From assembly GCF_020966775.1 (NCBI RefSeq), contig NZ_JAJKFV010000002.1:248001-312000 (forward strand): a DNA stretch of 64,000 nt, given 5' to 3'. A model generated the notes under the pieces. The model made no database searches, had not been told where the DNA came from, and saw only the letters and a list, made by a program, of their open reading frames with translations. This document shows, piece after piece, positions 1 through 10,271 of the stretch. Made by a program: the position numbers and the translations under genes. The stretch is from Rhodopirellula halodulae. GTDB taxonomy: Bacteria > Planctomycetota > Planctomycetia > Pirellulales > Pirellulaceae. Within the stretch, counting starts at the first letter, position 1, and every line of letters begins with the position of its first letter.

Positions 1-711
1 GCGATGTATGAAGCAACGCCGGATGACGCCGCCGGTTGGCTGACGAATTACTCCAACGTGCGTCGCTGGCTCGCTACCTTGCCACGTCCCTTGGGAATCT
101 TCGCAGCGGATCCGTATCCGGCGCGTCAGCTCATCGAAATCTGCTCCTTTGATTCCATCCGCATCCCCGATGAAGTCGCAGTGTTATCCGGTGACGACGA
201 CGAGTTGCTATGTAATGTGGCTTCTCCCCAAATCTCCGCCGTTGAACTGGCAAGTCATCGTCTGGGAGAAACCGCCGCTGGCATGCTGGCCCGCATCATG
301 AACGGATCCCCGGTTCCCAAACGCCCCAAACTGATCGCACCGCTTCGCGTCCGGGAACGACATTCGACGGACATTCTCGCGATGGCGGACGACGAGATTG
401 CCGAGATCCTTCGTTTCATTCGTGACCGAGCATCCATGGGCATCACGGTGTCCGACCTTCTGCGAGCCTTTCCGATTTCGCGGCGTCGATTGGAACAACG
501 TTTCCGGGCCGAACTCGATCGTAGCCCCGCGGAAGAGATTCGCCGGGTTCGAATGGCGTATGTCAGTCGTCTGCTGTTGGACTCGGACAAGGCGGTTTCC
601 GCCGTTGCTGCAGAGGCTGGCTTTTCCACGGGTGCATCTCTGTCACAAGCCTTCCGACAACACTTTGGCACGACACCCGGCGAGTACCGCAAGCAAAACC
701 GAGCCACCTAA
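1..711 (+). CDS. XylR-like AraC-family transcriptional regulator (3' part)
   Basis: The frame is open from the first base, so the gene begins upstream of the window and only about 236 C-terminal residues are seen. The first ~120 residues match the end of a LacI/periplasmic-binding-protein-like sensor domain (IRIPDEVAVLSGDDDE, then the ISAVELASHRLGETAAGML stretch typical of sugar-responsive regulators). The last ~100 residues are an AraC-type double helix-turn-helix ending in the usual FRQHFGTTPGEYR signature. This architecture is that of XylR-like sugar-responsive activators common in planctomycetes, so it probably controls a carbohydrate gene set outside the window or just downstream. The ligand cannot be told from the sequence. 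Confidence 0.85.
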   Translation, partial: AMYEATPDDAAGWLTNYSNVRRWLATLPRPLGIFAADPYPARQLIEICSFDSIRIPDEVAVLSGDDDELLCNVASPQISAVELASHRLGETAAGMLARIMNGSPVPKRPKLIAPLRVRERHSTDILAMADDEIAEILRFIRDRASMGITVSDLLRAFPISRRRLEQRFRAELDRSPAEEIRRVRMAYVSRLLLDSDKAVSAVAAEAGFSTGASLSQAFRQHFGTTPGEYRKQNRAT

Positions 712-921
712 ACACCGGCCGCAAACTCGAAATCGTTTTGCGCGTTTGCGTATTGTTGCATGATGGCGTTCACCTACCCTGGAGACGCCACGAGCCATCC
801 GACAACGACTTCCCACCGACCGCAGGGTCACGACGCGACTTACAAAATTTTCGCTATCCGACCTTGCCTTTGCTAAGTTGATTAGCCTCGCGATTTGCGT
901 CCTGCCTTGAGCCCCACCTCT

Positions 922-933
922 CCTCGATCGAGG
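922..933. promoter_or_regulatory. 12-bp palindrome before the cytochrome-c/DUF1549 gene
   Basis: CCTCGATCGAGG is a perfect palindrome ending 8 bp before the ATG at 942. It lies in the 230-bp gap 712-941, which otherwise shows no gene or terminator. It could be an operator or chance, since GATCGA-type words are common in this sequence. Confidence 0.25.
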
Positions 934-941
934 TCCTTCCG

Positions 942-3263
942 ATGTCAATTCCAAAGAATCTTCCGCTGAAGATGCTGTTTGGAATTTTCTTCTTCGTGTC
1001 ATGTCCCATCAGCGTGGAGTGCGTTGCCGACGAGAAAGCCAAGATCGATTTCGTGCGCGACATCCAACCCATCCTGCGAGAGCATTGTTACGAATGCCAC
1101 GCGGGAACGACGGAAGAGGGCGGGTTGAACTTGGGGATTCGCGACGCAGCGTTTCGAGGCGGCGACAGCGACGCGGCGATCGTTCCAGGCAAGAGTGATG
1201 AAAGTTTGCTGGTTCAATTGGTGAACGGCCAAGATGGATGGATCATGCCTCCGGAAAGCCATCCACCTCTCAACAAAATTCAAATCCAACAACTTCGTGA
1301 CTGGATCGACCAAGGTGCTTCCTGGCCGAAAGACGCCGATGTGGCCAACCCAAAATTGGAACAGGCCAAACGCCATTGGGCGTTCCAGCGTTTGCAACCG
1401 ACCAGGATTCCGAAGCTTGAAGGCAACACCGATTGGACTCGGAATCCAATCGACTCGTTCGTGCTTCAGCGATTGCAGCAGGCCGGTTTGTCACCGTCAA
1501 AACCGGCCAACGCCAGAACGTTGGTGCGGCGTCTTTACTTTGACTTGATTGGTTTGCCTCCCACGCCTGAGAAGACAGATCAGTTCATTGAAGCTCATGC
1601 AGATGATCCAACCTCCGCGGTACAGAATCTGGTCGATGAACTGCTGGCGTCACCACGTTACGGTGAACGTTGGGGCCGGCACTGGTTGGACGTCGCTCGT
1701 TACGCGGACAGCGATGGTCAGGAAGCCGACATGGATCGCCCCCACGCCTATCACTATCGCGATTTTGTGATCGGTGCTTTGAATGACAATATGCCCTATG
1801 ACCAATTCGTGCGTTGGCAGCTTGCGGGCGACGAATACGAACCGGACAGCGACGCAGCGGTTTCCGCGACTGGTTTCCTGACGGCGGGAACCAGTTTCAA
1901 ACTGCCGGATTCGTTCCTGGAGAGCGAGCGACTGCTCAATCGCTACAACGAATTGGACGACGTGATCTCAACCGTTGGTTCGGGATTGCTGGGGATCACC
2001 GTCGCGTGTGCTCGTTGTCACGACCACAAATACGATGCGTTCTCATCAAAGGATTACTATCAACTGCTCGGGATTTTTCACAGCGGCGACCGAGTGAGAG
2101 GAAAACTCCCAAGTGGAGCCGACGGGTTCTTCTTTCAAGACTTCGACAGCGAGCGTCGGACGACGTGGTTGTTCCGCCGTAGCGATTTCTACGACCGAGA
2201 AATCGAGTTGCCGATCGGCTTTCCCGAAATGCTGTCCTCCGGTCCGGACGCTGAGGAATACTGGCAGCAAGCAAAAGAACAATCCTGTGAAAACGGCGAT
2301 CCCAAAAGCACCATGCAGCGACGGGCGTTGGCGGAATGGATCACCGATCCAGAACACGGCGGTGGAGCGTTGCTGGCACGGGTGATCGTCAACCGCGTTT
2401 GGCATCACCATTTTGGAAAAGGCATCGTTGAGACGACCGGTGACTTCGGCGTGCAAGGTGATTCGCCAACCCATCCGGAACTCTTGGAATACCTGACTCA
2501 CCAATTCGTCAGCAATGGCTGGAACATCAAATCATTGCATCGGCAGATTCTTAGCAGTGCGGTTTGGCAACAAGCCAGCACTCGAGACGCCAACGACTCA
2601 CGCGGTCACGACGTCGACCCCGGCAACAAGCTGCTTTGGCGGATGAATCCCCAACGGTTGGAAGTGGAGGTCATGCGTGACGCGATGTTGTCGGTCAGCG
2701 ATACGCTGAACTACCAATCGGGCGGACCGGGCTACAAACCTTACATCGCCCCCGAAGCCAACTTGGCGCGAAACATCCAAGGCGAAAGCTATCCCAAGGA
2801 CGCGAAAGATGACCCGATAACTCGCCGTCGCAGTGTTTACATGTTTCACAAGCGTTTGATTCCGTACCCGATGTTTCAAGCCTTCGATCGACCGGATTTG
2901 ATGGTCAGTTGTTCTCGTCGGCAAAACACCACCGTGGCACCGCAAGCGATGGTGATCCTCAACGATCGGTTTGTCCGATCTGTGGCCGGTGACTTTGCTC
3001 GTCACCTGATCGATGAACAAACCAATGATGGTGCTTTCACTGACAGTTCCTCGATCGAGGACTGGACACCCATCATCGAGCAAGCCTTTTCGACCGCGTT
3101 TGCGAGATTGCCAAACGAAGCGGAAGTGCAGGCCTCCAAAGAGTTCATTCGAGCACAAATGGATGCCCGCTCGGACCGCAACGAGACCAACCCTCGCGAC
3201 GAAGCGCTCAGTGATTATTGCCAATCGTTATTTGGACTGAACGAGTTCATCTACATCGATTGA
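942..3263 (+). CDS. Planctomycete cytochrome c / DUF1549 / DUF1553 protein
   Basis: 773-residue exported protein. A signal peptide (~residues 8-30) is followed by a PSCyt1-type cytochrome c domain with heme motif CYECH (C49, C52, H53). A DUF1549 domain follows (~165-360, containing RLYFDLIGLPPTP and RYGERWGRHWLDVARYAD), then a DUF1553 domain (~475-740, with ALLARVIVNRVWHHHFGKGI). The linker between the two DUFs is short; many relatives are over 1000 residues and carry a sugar-binding domain there. The family is very abundant in planctomycetes and is nearly always paired with a DUF1501 gene, as it is here 61 bp downstream. A periplasmic redox role linked to polymer breakdown has been proposed for the family but is not proven. 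The start is supported by the signal peptide. Confidence 0.93.
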   Translation: MSIPKNLPLKMLFGIFFFVSCPISVECVADEKAKIDFVRDIQPILREHCYECHAGTTEEGGLNLGIRDAAFRGGDSDAAIVPGKSDESLLVQLVNGQDGWIMPPESHPPLNKIQIQQLRDWIDQGASWPKDADVANPKLEQAKRHWAFQRLQPTRIPKLEGNTDWTRNPIDSFVLQRLQQAGLSPSKPANARTLVRRLYFDLIGLPPTPEKTDQFIEAHADDPTSAVQNLVDELLASPRYGERWGRHWLDVARYADSDGQEADMDRPHAYHYRDFVIGALNDNMPYDQFVRWQLAGDEYEPDSDAAVSATGFLTAGTSFKLPDSFLESERLLNRYNELDDVISTVGSGLLGITVACARCHDHKYDAFSSKDYYQLLGIFHSGDRVRGKLPSGADGFFFQDFDSERRTTWLFRRSDFYDREIELPIGFPEMLSSGPDAEEYWQQAKEQSCENGDPKSTMQRRALAEWITDPEHGGGALLARVIVNRVWHHHFGKGIVETTGDFGVQGDSPTHPELLEYLTHQFVSNGWNIKSLHRQILSSAVWQQASTRDANDSRGHDVDPGNKLLWRMNPQRLEVEVMRDAMLSVSDTLNYQSGGPGYKPYIAPEANLARNIQGESYPKDAKDDPITRRRSVYMFHKRLIPYPMFQAFDRPDLMVSCSRRQNTTVAPQAMVILNDRFVRSVAGDFARHLIDEQTNDGAFTDSSSIEDWTPIIEQAFSTAFARLPNEAEVQASKEFIRAQMDARSDRNETNPRDEALSDYCQSLFGLNEFIYID

Positions 3264-3324
3264 AACACCTTCGCTTCCCCTGACGCATCGCCTTTCATCG
3301 AATTCCCTCAAGAGGCAGCCAAAC

Positions 3325-4764
3325 ATGTCGCCCTCGAAACATTCATTCCCTTGTGGACGCGTTGCAAACTTGCTGAGCCGCCGAGAATGGCTGCATCGCG
3401 CGGGTGCCGGTGCGGGAATGATCGGTTTGGCAGGAATGATGGCGGAGCAGAATCTGCTGGCAGCTCCACCAACGGAAGGTGCCGGGCAATTCGTGACATC
3501 GTTGACGCCCCGCACCGGTCACTTCCCCGCCAAGGCAAAGTCGGTCATCTGGTTGTTCATGGAAGGCGCCCCGAGCTCGGTCGACATGTTCGATCCCAAA
3601 CCAGAGCTGGACAAACGCGACGGCGACACGACGGACATCCAAGCATTCTTTGGAAACCCCGGCCCGCTGATGAAGTCTCCTTACTCGTTCAAGCAATATG
3701 GTGAATCGGGTCAATGGGTTTGCGACCAGTACACCCACGTGGCAAAGCATGTCGACAAGATGGCTTTCATCAAATCGTGTTATAGTGAAAGCAACGACCA
3801 TGTCCCCGCCATCTATCAAATCAACAGCGGTTTACCTCGTCCTGGATTCCCCACCGCGGGAGCTTGGGTGACGTACGGACTGGGTAGCGAAAATCAAAAT
3901 TTGCCTGGCTACGTCGTGATGGGCAACACGCAAGGAGCCAAGGGTGGCCCGCACAACTGGGGTGCCGGTTTTCTTCCTTCCACTTTCCAAGGAACCCTGT
4001 TTCGTTCGCAAGGCACACCCGTTCTGAATCTCAAGCGTCAGCCTCAAATCACGCGGCAAGATCAGTTGGCCCAGCTCGACTTGATGGCCAAACTCAACGA
4101 CGAGCACATGCGACGACACACCGAAGACGCTGAATTTGCCAATCGCATGCAGTCATTCGAGCTCGCCTTTCGAATGCAGAAAGAAGCCACCGAAGTTGTC
4201 GACCTCTCACGCGAATCCAAAGAAACTCACGAGCTGTACGGCATCGATAATCCTCGTTCCAAATCCTTTGGTTCGAAATGTCTGATGGCCCGACGTCTGG
4301 TCGAAAGTGGTGTGCGTTTTGTCCAGGTCTACAGCGATGGCGAGTGGGACGCTCACGACAACCTGCAGGAAAACCACACGCATCATTGCCTGGCGACCGA
4401 CAAACCGGTGGCTGGCTTGCTTGCTGATTTGGAACAACGCGGACTTCTCGACTCCACGTTGGTGATTTGGGGCGGCGAGTTCGGACGCATGCCCATCTCG
4501 CAAAACGGCAAGGGGCGCGATCACAACCCCAAAGGCTTTTTGCAATGGATGGCGGGTGCGGGGATCAAAGGCGGCACGAGCTACGGCGAGACCGATGAGA
4601 TTGGCTACGAAGCGGTCGAAAACCCGGTCAGCGTCAACGATCTGCACGCAACCATTCTGCACTTGTTAGGTATTGACCACGAACGGCTGACCTATTTCCA
4701 CAATGGTCGTAGCTATCGACTGACCGATGTCGCCGGTAAAGTGATCGACGAGATTCTTTCGTAG
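3325..4764 (+). CDS. DUF1501 family exported protein
   Basis: 479 residues. The N-terminus has a twin-arginine type signal (SRREWLHRAGAGAGMIGLAG) followed by a hydrophobic stretch. The body belongs to DUF1501, an alkaline-phosphatase-superfamily-like fold, with typical stretches AKSVIWLFMEGAPSSVDMFD, GSKCLMARRLVESGVRFVQV and GGEFGRMPISQNGKGRDHNP. The C-terminal NDLHATILHLLGIDHERLTY is the conserved family ending. It is co-directional with and 61 bp after the cytochrome-c/DUF1549/DUF1553 gene, the standard planctomycete pair; the two products probably act together in the periplasm. Enzymatic activity is unknown. Confidence 0.93.
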   Translation: MSPSKHSFPCGRVANLLSRREWLHRAGAGAGMIGLAGMMAEQNLLAAPPTEGAGQFVTSLTPRTGHFPAKAKSVIWLFMEGAPSSVDMFDPKPELDKRDGDTTDIQAFFGNPGPLMKSPYSFKQYGESGQWVCDQYTHVAKHVDKMAFIKSCYSESNDHVPAIYQINSGLPRPGFPTAGAWVTYGLGSENQNLPGYVVMGNTQGAKGGPHNWGAGFLPSTFQGTLFRSQGTPVLNLKRQPQITRQDQLAQLDLMAKLNDEHMRRHTEDAEFANRMQSFELAFRMQKEATEVVDLSRESKETHELYGIDNPRSKSFGSKCLMARRLVESGVRFVQVYSDGEWDAHDNLQENHTHHCLATDKPVAGLLADLEQRGLLDSTLVIWGGEFGRMPISQNGKGRDHNPKGFLQWMAGAGIKGGTSYGETDEIGYEAVENPVSVNDLHATILHLLGIDHERLTYFHNGRSYRLTDVAGKVIDEILS

Positions 4765-4830
4765 CGAAAGAGCATTCGATCACATCCCAAGCAAGTGAAA
4801 GGTGTTGCTTGGGTGAACCGGAAAAGCAGC

Positions 4831-6054
4831 ATGGCCAACATCGCCGTCATCGGGACCCTGGATAGCAAAGGGATCGAGCATCAGTTTGTCACGGATCAAA
4901 TTCGCAAACGCGGCCACACAACGTTGCTGATCGATGTGGGAACTGGCGGACCACCACAAGTCGCACCGGATGTCTCCCGCCAAGAAGTCGCCGAGGCGGG
5001 TGGGATCTGCTTGGACGATTTGATGTCCCGCCAAGATCGCGGGGAGTGCGTCTCCGCCATGGCCGACACGATTCCTCGTTTGATGCGACAACTGCTCGAT
5101 CAAGGCCGCATTGACGGCGTGATCTCGTTGGGCGGCGGTGGAGGAACGGCAATCGGGACCGCCGCCATGCGAGCGTTGCCGATCGGGTTCCCAAAGGTCA
5201 TGGTGTCGACCATGGCCAGCGGAAACATCGAACACTATGTCGGCACCAAAGACATTGTGATGATTCCCAGCGTTGTCGACGTCGCTGGACTGAATCGTGT
5301 TTCGCGAACGATCTTCACCCGTGCGGCGGGAGCCATTTGTGGCATGGTCGAGTCACAGGTGGAACCCAACCGAGACGACCGTCCGCTGATCGTCGCCAGC
5401 ATGTTTGGCAACACGACGCAGTGCGTCAACGCCGCGGTCCCAATCTTAGAAGCGGCGGGATACGAAGTGTTGATTTTTCATTCGACCGGTGCCGGCGGCA
5501 AAGCCATGGAGTCGCTGATCGAAAGTGGCATGATCGCCGGTGTCTTGGACATCACCACGACCGAATGGGCCGACGAATTGCTCGGCGGAGTCATGTCGGC
5601 TGGTCCCCATCGATTGGAAGCCGCAGGCAGGGCGAACGTCCCATCGATCGTCGTTCCTGGTTGCCTGGACATGGTCAACTTTGGTGCCCGTGACACCGTT
5701 CCCGACAAGTTTTCGGACAGGAACATTTACATCCACAATCCTCAGGTCACGCTGATGCGAACATCACCGGAAGAATGTCGTGAACTTGGATCGATCCTTG
5801 CCAACAAGATCAACCAATACACCGCCCCGGTGTCGGTACTGATTCCGCAGCAAGCCGTCAGCGGGATCAGCGCCAAAGGCGGTCCCTATCACGATCCCGA
5901 AGCCGACCAAGCTCTTTTCAGCAGTTTGACGGGTTCGCTCCGCGGTGACGTGGATGTTCGGTTGGCGGACAACGAGATCAACGACGAGGCATTCGCACGT
6001 CTATGTGCCGAAACACTGCTCGAAAACATTCGACTCCACCAGTCATCATCCTAG
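4831..6054 (+). CDS. Tm-1-like ATP-binding (UPF0261) protein
   Basis: About 407 residues starting at MANIAVIGTLDSKG, the conserved family N-terminus; an in-frame ATG at 4795 would add 12 unconserved residues, so 4831 is preferred. Family signatures include GVISLGGGGGTAIGTAAM, the KVMVSTMASGN loop, VVDVAGLNRVSRTIFTRAAGAI and FGNTTQCVNAAVPILEAAGY. These mark the Tm-1-like family, named after the tomato virus-resistance protein. Bacterial members are often next to a TIM-barrel phosphoenolpyruvate-hydrolase-like gene, but no such partner is present here; an SDR follows instead. It is probably a small-molecule catabolic enzyme, and the substrate is unknown. Confidence 0.9.
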   Translation: MANIAVIGTLDSKGIEHQFVTDQIRKRGHTTLLIDVGTGGPPQVAPDVSRQEVAEAGGICLDDLMSRQDRGECVSAMADTIPRLMRQLLDQGRIDGVISLGGGGGTAIGTAAMRALPIGFPKVMVSTMASGNIEHYVGTKDIVMIPSVVDVAGLNRVSRTIFTRAAGAICGMVESQVEPNRDDRPLIVASMFGNTTQCVNAAVPILEAAGYEVLIFHSTGAGGKAMESLIESGMIAGVLDITTTEWADELLGGVMSAGPHRLEAAGRANVPSIVVPGCLDMVNFGARDTVPDKFSDRNIYIHNPQVTLMRTSPEECRELGSILANKINQYTAPVSVLIPQQAVSGISAKGGPYHDPEADQALFSSLTGSLRGDVDVRLADNEINDEAFARLCAETLLENIRLHQSSS

Positions 6055-6216
6055 GACACGAACGTCGCTTGCAACTTCGATTGGGCTTCGCAAATGGAGT
6101 TGATTCGTTCCTGTTCGTCGACACGGTATGCGGGATGCACCGTCGGTTGGACATTGCATGATTCAGTGAGCTGAAAACAGAAACCGAACACGCCGAAGCA
6201 GACACAGGAGCCTTCA

Positions 6217-7005
6217 ATGGATCTTCAACTTCACGATCAAACCGCTTTGGTCACCGCATCGTCCGGTGGCATTGGCTTGGCCATCGCGAAACGGTTCGCC
6301 AAGGAAGGTGCGACGACGATCATCAACGGACGCAGTGAATCAAGCGTCAATCAGGCGATCGACGATATCCGCGAAGAGATTTCGGACGCCAAACTCATTG
6401 GCTTGGTCGCTGACAACGGAACCGTCGATGGCATCGCCAAGACCATTGCAGAACACCCGGACGTCGACATTCTTGTCAACAATCTTGGGATTTTCGAAGC
6501 CGTCGATTTCTTTGATCTCACCGATGATCAGTGGCAGGAGATTTTCGAGATCAACGTGATGAGCGGTGTGCGTTTGGCTCGTCATTACCTCAAACGAATG
6601 CTTGATCGCGACCACGGCCGAATCATCTTCATCAGCAGCGAATCGGGTGTCCTTCCCGCACCGGAAATGGCTCACTACGCCATGACCAAGACGGCTCAGC
6701 TAACGCTGTCTCGAAGCTTGGCTCAGCTGACCAAAGGCTCGAAGGTCACGGTCAATTCGGTGCTGCCAGGATCCACCCTCACACCCGGCGTCCGAGAGTT
6801 CATCTCCGACCTCTTCCCAGACGAACCTTTCGAAACGATCGAAAAACGCTTCGTCAAGGAGAACCGCCCCAGTTCGCTGATCCAGCGTCTCATCAAACCG
6901 GAAGAGATCGCCAACTTGGTTGCGTTCACCGCCAGCCCTTTGGCGGCCGCGATCAACGGTGCCGCACTTCGCACCGACGGTGGCATTGTCCCCACGATCG
7001 TGTAG
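6217..7005 (+). CDS. Short-chain dehydrogenase/reductase (SDR) oxidoreductase
   Basis: 262 residues, the usual length for classical SDRs. The NAD(P)-binding glycine motif is [11 protein letters not shown] near residue 15, NNLG lies near residue 88, catalytic Ser in IFISSES, and the Tyr-x-x-x-Lys dyad in HYAMTKTAQ. The tail [19 protein letters not shown] is the standard SDR ending. It lies 162 bp after the Tm-1-like gene on the same strand, so the two may share a catabolic function. Substrate cannot be predicted. Confidence 0.92.
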   Translation: MDLQLHDQTALVTASSGGIGLAIAKRFAKEGATTIINGRSESSVNQAIDDIREEISDAKLIGLVADNGTVDGIAKTIAEHPDVDILVNNLGIFEAVDFFDLTDDQWQEIFEINVMSGVRLARHYLKRMLDRDHGRIIFISSESGVLPAPEMAHYAMTKTAQLTLSRSLAQLTKGSKVTVNSVLPGSTLTPGVREFISDLFPDEPFETIEKRFVKENRPSSLIQRLIKPEEIANLVAFTASPLAAAINGAALRTDGGIVPTIV

Positions 7006-7063
7006 TCTCGATGCAGTCATCTGCCACCCGAGTCCCCCTCGAACATTTCGCGACAACCAATTC

Positions 7064-7912
7064 GTGCCCGTGAATTTGCAAGCTTCGGCCCGTCACCTTG
7101 TTTCCGTCTTGCTGTTGATCACGGCACCGTTGATGGCTGTGGCGGACGAGGGTCAAACGCAGGCTGCGCGGTGGCGAAGTCAGCAACTCGCAACCGTCGC
7201 TTCGCGGATGGAACAAGCCGAAACCGATGAGCAGCGATTGGAGTTTGCCGCGCGTCAATCTTGGCTACGTCGTTGGTCGCCTGGCGAGATGCCATCGGCG
7301 CCCGAGTCCGCACCCGATGAGTCGGAATTGGTGATGGAGCCGTTGCTGAAGGGAATGGAACGACCAGCCAACATCTCGAAGGAGAATTGGCAACGGCTGA
7401 CCTCCCTGCAATCGTCGTTGCACGCAGTCGACACCGACGACGAACGCAAAGAAAACTTGCGTCAGATCATTCCACTCGCGAAAAAGTACGAACGGGAACT
7501 CACGACTGCATTGACCGATGAACAGTTGCGTTTCCCATCCACGACCGGATGGGTGCTCGCTCACGCTCGGTATCGGTTGGGTCGAGCCTTGGCGTATCGA
7601 GAACTTCCGACTGTCCGCGAAGCATGGCCCATCGCGGACCCCATTCTCTATGAACAACACTTGATCGCCGCCCATGACAGCTTGTTGAAACTCACCGGCG
7701 AAAGCCGAACCGAGTTCATCCTGCTGGATGATCGCATGCTTCGTCGATCGGGTGCGAAGGGCCGAGCGTTGGAGTTGCTGGAAGCCAACAAAGCGTTCAT
7801 CGATCCGAAATGGTATCTGAAGAAGCGTCGTGACCTGCTGCAAGAACTTGGTTGGGATCCACCCTTTCGAGAAGCTGCGACGCACTTCATTCAGGCCGGC
7901 TACGTCGACTGA
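7064..7912 (+). CDS. Secreted hypothetical protein
   Basis: The frame continues upstream but overlaps the SDR gene; a GTG at 7064 (or 7070) gives a clear signal peptide (HLVSVLLLITAPLMAVADEG), so a GTG start is chosen. The mature ~255 residues are helical and charged, with no motif I recognise. A segment around 7320-7500 (NWQRLTSLQSSLHAVDTDDE) looks like a helical repeat, and the end (KWYLKKRRDLLQELGWDPPF) is rich in aromatic and basic residues. No ATG precedes the signal peptide in frame. Function unknown. Confidence 0.6.
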   Translation: MPVNLQASARHLVSVLLLITAPLMAVADEGQTQAARWRSQQLATVASRMEQAETDEQRLEFAARQSWLRRWSPGEMPSAPESAPDESELVMEPLLKGMERPANISKENWQRLTSLQSSLHAVDTDDERKENLRQIIPLAKKYERELTTALTDEQLRFPSTTGWVLAHARYRLGRALAYRELPTVREAWPIADPILYEQHLIAAHDSLLKLTGESRTEFILLDDRMLRRSGAKGRALELLEANKAFIDPKWYLKKRRDLLQELGWDPPFREAATHFIQAGYVD

Positions 7913-8173
7913 ACCTGACGCTCGCCATCTGCATCGGCGATCGCCTTTAACGGCCAATCCCACCAACGCGATTTCTCAATTCGGCTGACATATCTTTCTT
8001 TCTCAGCCATAAATCCGCACTTACGTCGCGGAACCCGCCCTCATCGTGGGCGAAGGTGATTCCCTTTGGCTACCATCGACACCGACCGCTGGTCGTGAGG
8101 CTGAACGCTTGGGTGTTCAATCGTTGGCTAGCGAGTCCTCCCCACCCATCCCTCCCGCCTCTACATCCAAACC

Positions 8174-10213
8174 ATGTTCCATCAACCACTGCGTCACTTG
8201 TTGACATGGGGGTGTTGCCTCGTCGGCTCGCTATGTTTCGCCGATGAACCTCCCCGTGATTGGATTGATCCTCAAACCGGCCACCGAGTGATTCGTTTGT
8301 CGAACGATCCCGGCAGTGCCAGCATGTACTTTCATCAAAACGCCTACACGCCGGAAGGTGACAAACTACTGATCTCCACCCCGCGTGGATTGGAAACCGT
8401 CGATCTCGCGACGAGAGAATTGAAAGTCGTGGTGCCGCGGCAAAACTACCGTATGGGCGGCAGCAGCGGTGTCGAGATGGGCCGAAAGTCTCGACACGTT
8501 TACTATGCGACGCGATCAGAGGAAGGAACGCTGGTACGCCGCACCCATGTGGATACGGGCGAGACCGACGATTTGGTTGTGCTACCAAGAGGAGCCAGCT
8601 TCAACGGTGTGAACGCCGATGAAACGCTGCTGTTCGGAACCATCCGCGAATTTTCGCCCGGCGAACGGCCTCGCTCACGCGACCGTGGTCGGAACCGCCA
8701 ACGATCGACGGACCGATCCATGAAGTTGTTCACGGCCGACGTTGCGACCGGCGAGATCAACACCTTTCATCCTGCCAAAGCTTGGCTGAATCACTTGCAG
8801 TGTTCACCAACCGATCCCAACCTGGGTTTGTTTTGTCACGAAGGCATTTGGCAGGACGTCGACCGTGTTTGGACCGTTCGCTTTGGCAGTGACGACGCTC
8901 GGCTCATGCACACACGCCAGCAACGTTACGACATCGCGGGACATGAGTTCTTCGGAGCCGATGGAAAGTGGGTTTGGTACGACTTGCAAACCCCAAGAGC
9001 TGAACAGTTCTGGTTGGCGGGTGTGAATGTCGAGACCGGCGAGCGCATTCGCTATCGACTCAAACGCGAAGAATGGTCGGTGCACTACAACGTTTCGAGA
9101 GACGGCAAGCTCTTCGCCGGCGACGGCGGCGGCCCCAACAGCGTGGCCAACCAAACACCGTTGCCCGAAAAGCGACGGTTGAATCCGCCCGGCAACGGAC
9201 AGTGGATCTACCTGTTTCGTCCCAGCGATTCGTTCACGGAGGCCGCCGTGAGCGGTGAGGCCGCCAAATCGGGTGAATTCATCGCGGAACGTTTGGTCAA
9301 TCTTGCGGATCATGATTACGACTTGGAACCCAATGTCACGTTCACTCCGGACGGGAAGTGGATTGTCTTTCGATCCAACATGCACGGTGAACGCCATGTC
9401 TACATGGTTAATGTGCAAGCCGAGCAAACCGTTTCTGACCGCTCAGCGACCATCGAGAAGCCCCGAGACAAGCCAAGGTTGGTGCTGATCGGCGACTCAA
9501 CGGTGAAGAACGGCAGCGGCAAAGGCGACTCGGGTTTGTTCGGCTGGGGTCAGGTCTTGTCCGAACACTTCGATACCGACCAAATCGAAATCGAGAACCG
9601 AGCTTTGGGTGGCCGCAGCAGTCGCTCGTACTTGACCGAGGGACTCTGGCAAAAATCGCTTGAACGCCTGCGAGAAGGTGACTTCGTCATGATGCAGTTC
9701 GGGCACAACGATGGTGGTCAAATGTTTCGCGGCGACCGCCCCCGAGCTTCGATCAAAGGCAATGGTGATGAGACCGAGGACGGCGTCGTCGAAGCTACGG
9801 GCAAAGAAGAAACCGTCCACAGCTTTGGTTGGTACCTGAGGAAGTACATCGCCGATGCAAAAGCAAAAGGGGCGATCCCAATCGTTTTGTCCCAAGTTCC
9901 ACGCGACCGATGGGACGAAGGCCGTGTCATTCGCTCCGACAAAGACTACGGCCTGTGGGCACAGCAAGCCGCCAAACAAGCTGGCGCTCTCTACATCGAT
10001 CTGAACGAAATCGTTTCGCAACACTACGAAGCGGTTGGCGCGAAGAAAGTCGATCGCGATTACTTCACCGCCGACGATTGGACGCACACAACGCGAGAGG
10101 GTGCCGAGGTCAACGCGGCATGTGTGGTCGAAGGAATTCGCACTCAGGTCCCCGAATTGGCAAAGCACCTTCGTCAAGACAACGAAAAGGCGAATCCGCC
10201 AACAGCTAAATGA
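8174..10213 (+). CDS. Secreted two-domain pectin enzyme: oligogalacturonate lyase-like (PL22) plus rhamnogalacturonan acetylesterase-like (CE12)
   Basis: 679 residues with a signal peptide (~1-24). The first ~415 residues form a seven-bladed-propeller oligogalacturonate lyase-type domain (DWIDPQTGHRVIRLSNDPGS, HLQCSPTDPNLGLFCHEG, FTPDGKWIVFRSNMHGERHV). The last ~240 residues are an SGNH esterase of the CE12 type: GDSTVKNGSGKG (nucleophile Ser), ENRALGGRSSRSY, MQFGHNDGG and DDWTHTTREGAEVNA (catalytic Asp-x-x-His). Both activities act on pectin: the lyase domain on unsaturated galacturonate oligomers and the esterase on acetyl groups of rhamnogalacturonan. They are more often separate genes. 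A GH3 gene follows 58 bp later in the same direction. The 261-bp gap before this gene shows nothing recognisable. Confidence 0.88.
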   Translation: MFHQPLRHLLTWGCCLVGSLCFADEPPRDWIDPQTGHRVIRLSNDPGSASMYFHQNAYTPEGDKLLISTPRGLETVDLATRELKVVVPRQNYRMGGSSGVEMGRKSRHVYYATRSEEGTLVRRTHVDTGETDDLVVLPRGASFNGVNADETLLFGTIREFSPGERPRSRDRGRNRQRSTDRSMKLFTADVATGEINTFHPAKAWLNHLQCSPTDPNLGLFCHEGIWQDVDRVWTVRFGSDDARLMHTRQQRYDIAGHEFFGADGKWVWYDLQTPRAEQFWLAGVNVETGERIRYRLKREEWSVHYNVSRDGKLFAGDGGGPNSVANQTPLPEKRRLNPPGNGQWIYLFRPSDSFTEAAVSGEAAKSGEFIAERLVNLADHDYDLEPNVTFTPDGKWIVFRSNMHGERHVYMVNVQAEQTVSDRSATIEKPRDKPRLVLIGDSTVKNGSGKGDSGLFGWGQVLSEHFDTDQIEIENRALGGRSSRSYLTEGLWQKSLERLREGDFVMMQFGHNDGGQMFRGDRPRASIKGNGDETEDGVVEATGKEETVHSFGWYLRKYIADAKAKGAIPIVLSQVPRDRWDEGRVIRSDKDYGLWAQQAAKQAGALYIDLNEIVSQHYEAVGAKKVDRDYFTADDWTHTTREGAEVNAACVVEGIRTQVPELAKHLRQDNEKANPPTAK

Positions 10214-10271
10214 TCTCACGTGGTTTCGGCTCTAATTCATTGATTTCGTTCCCCTTTTTCAGGTCAATCAG

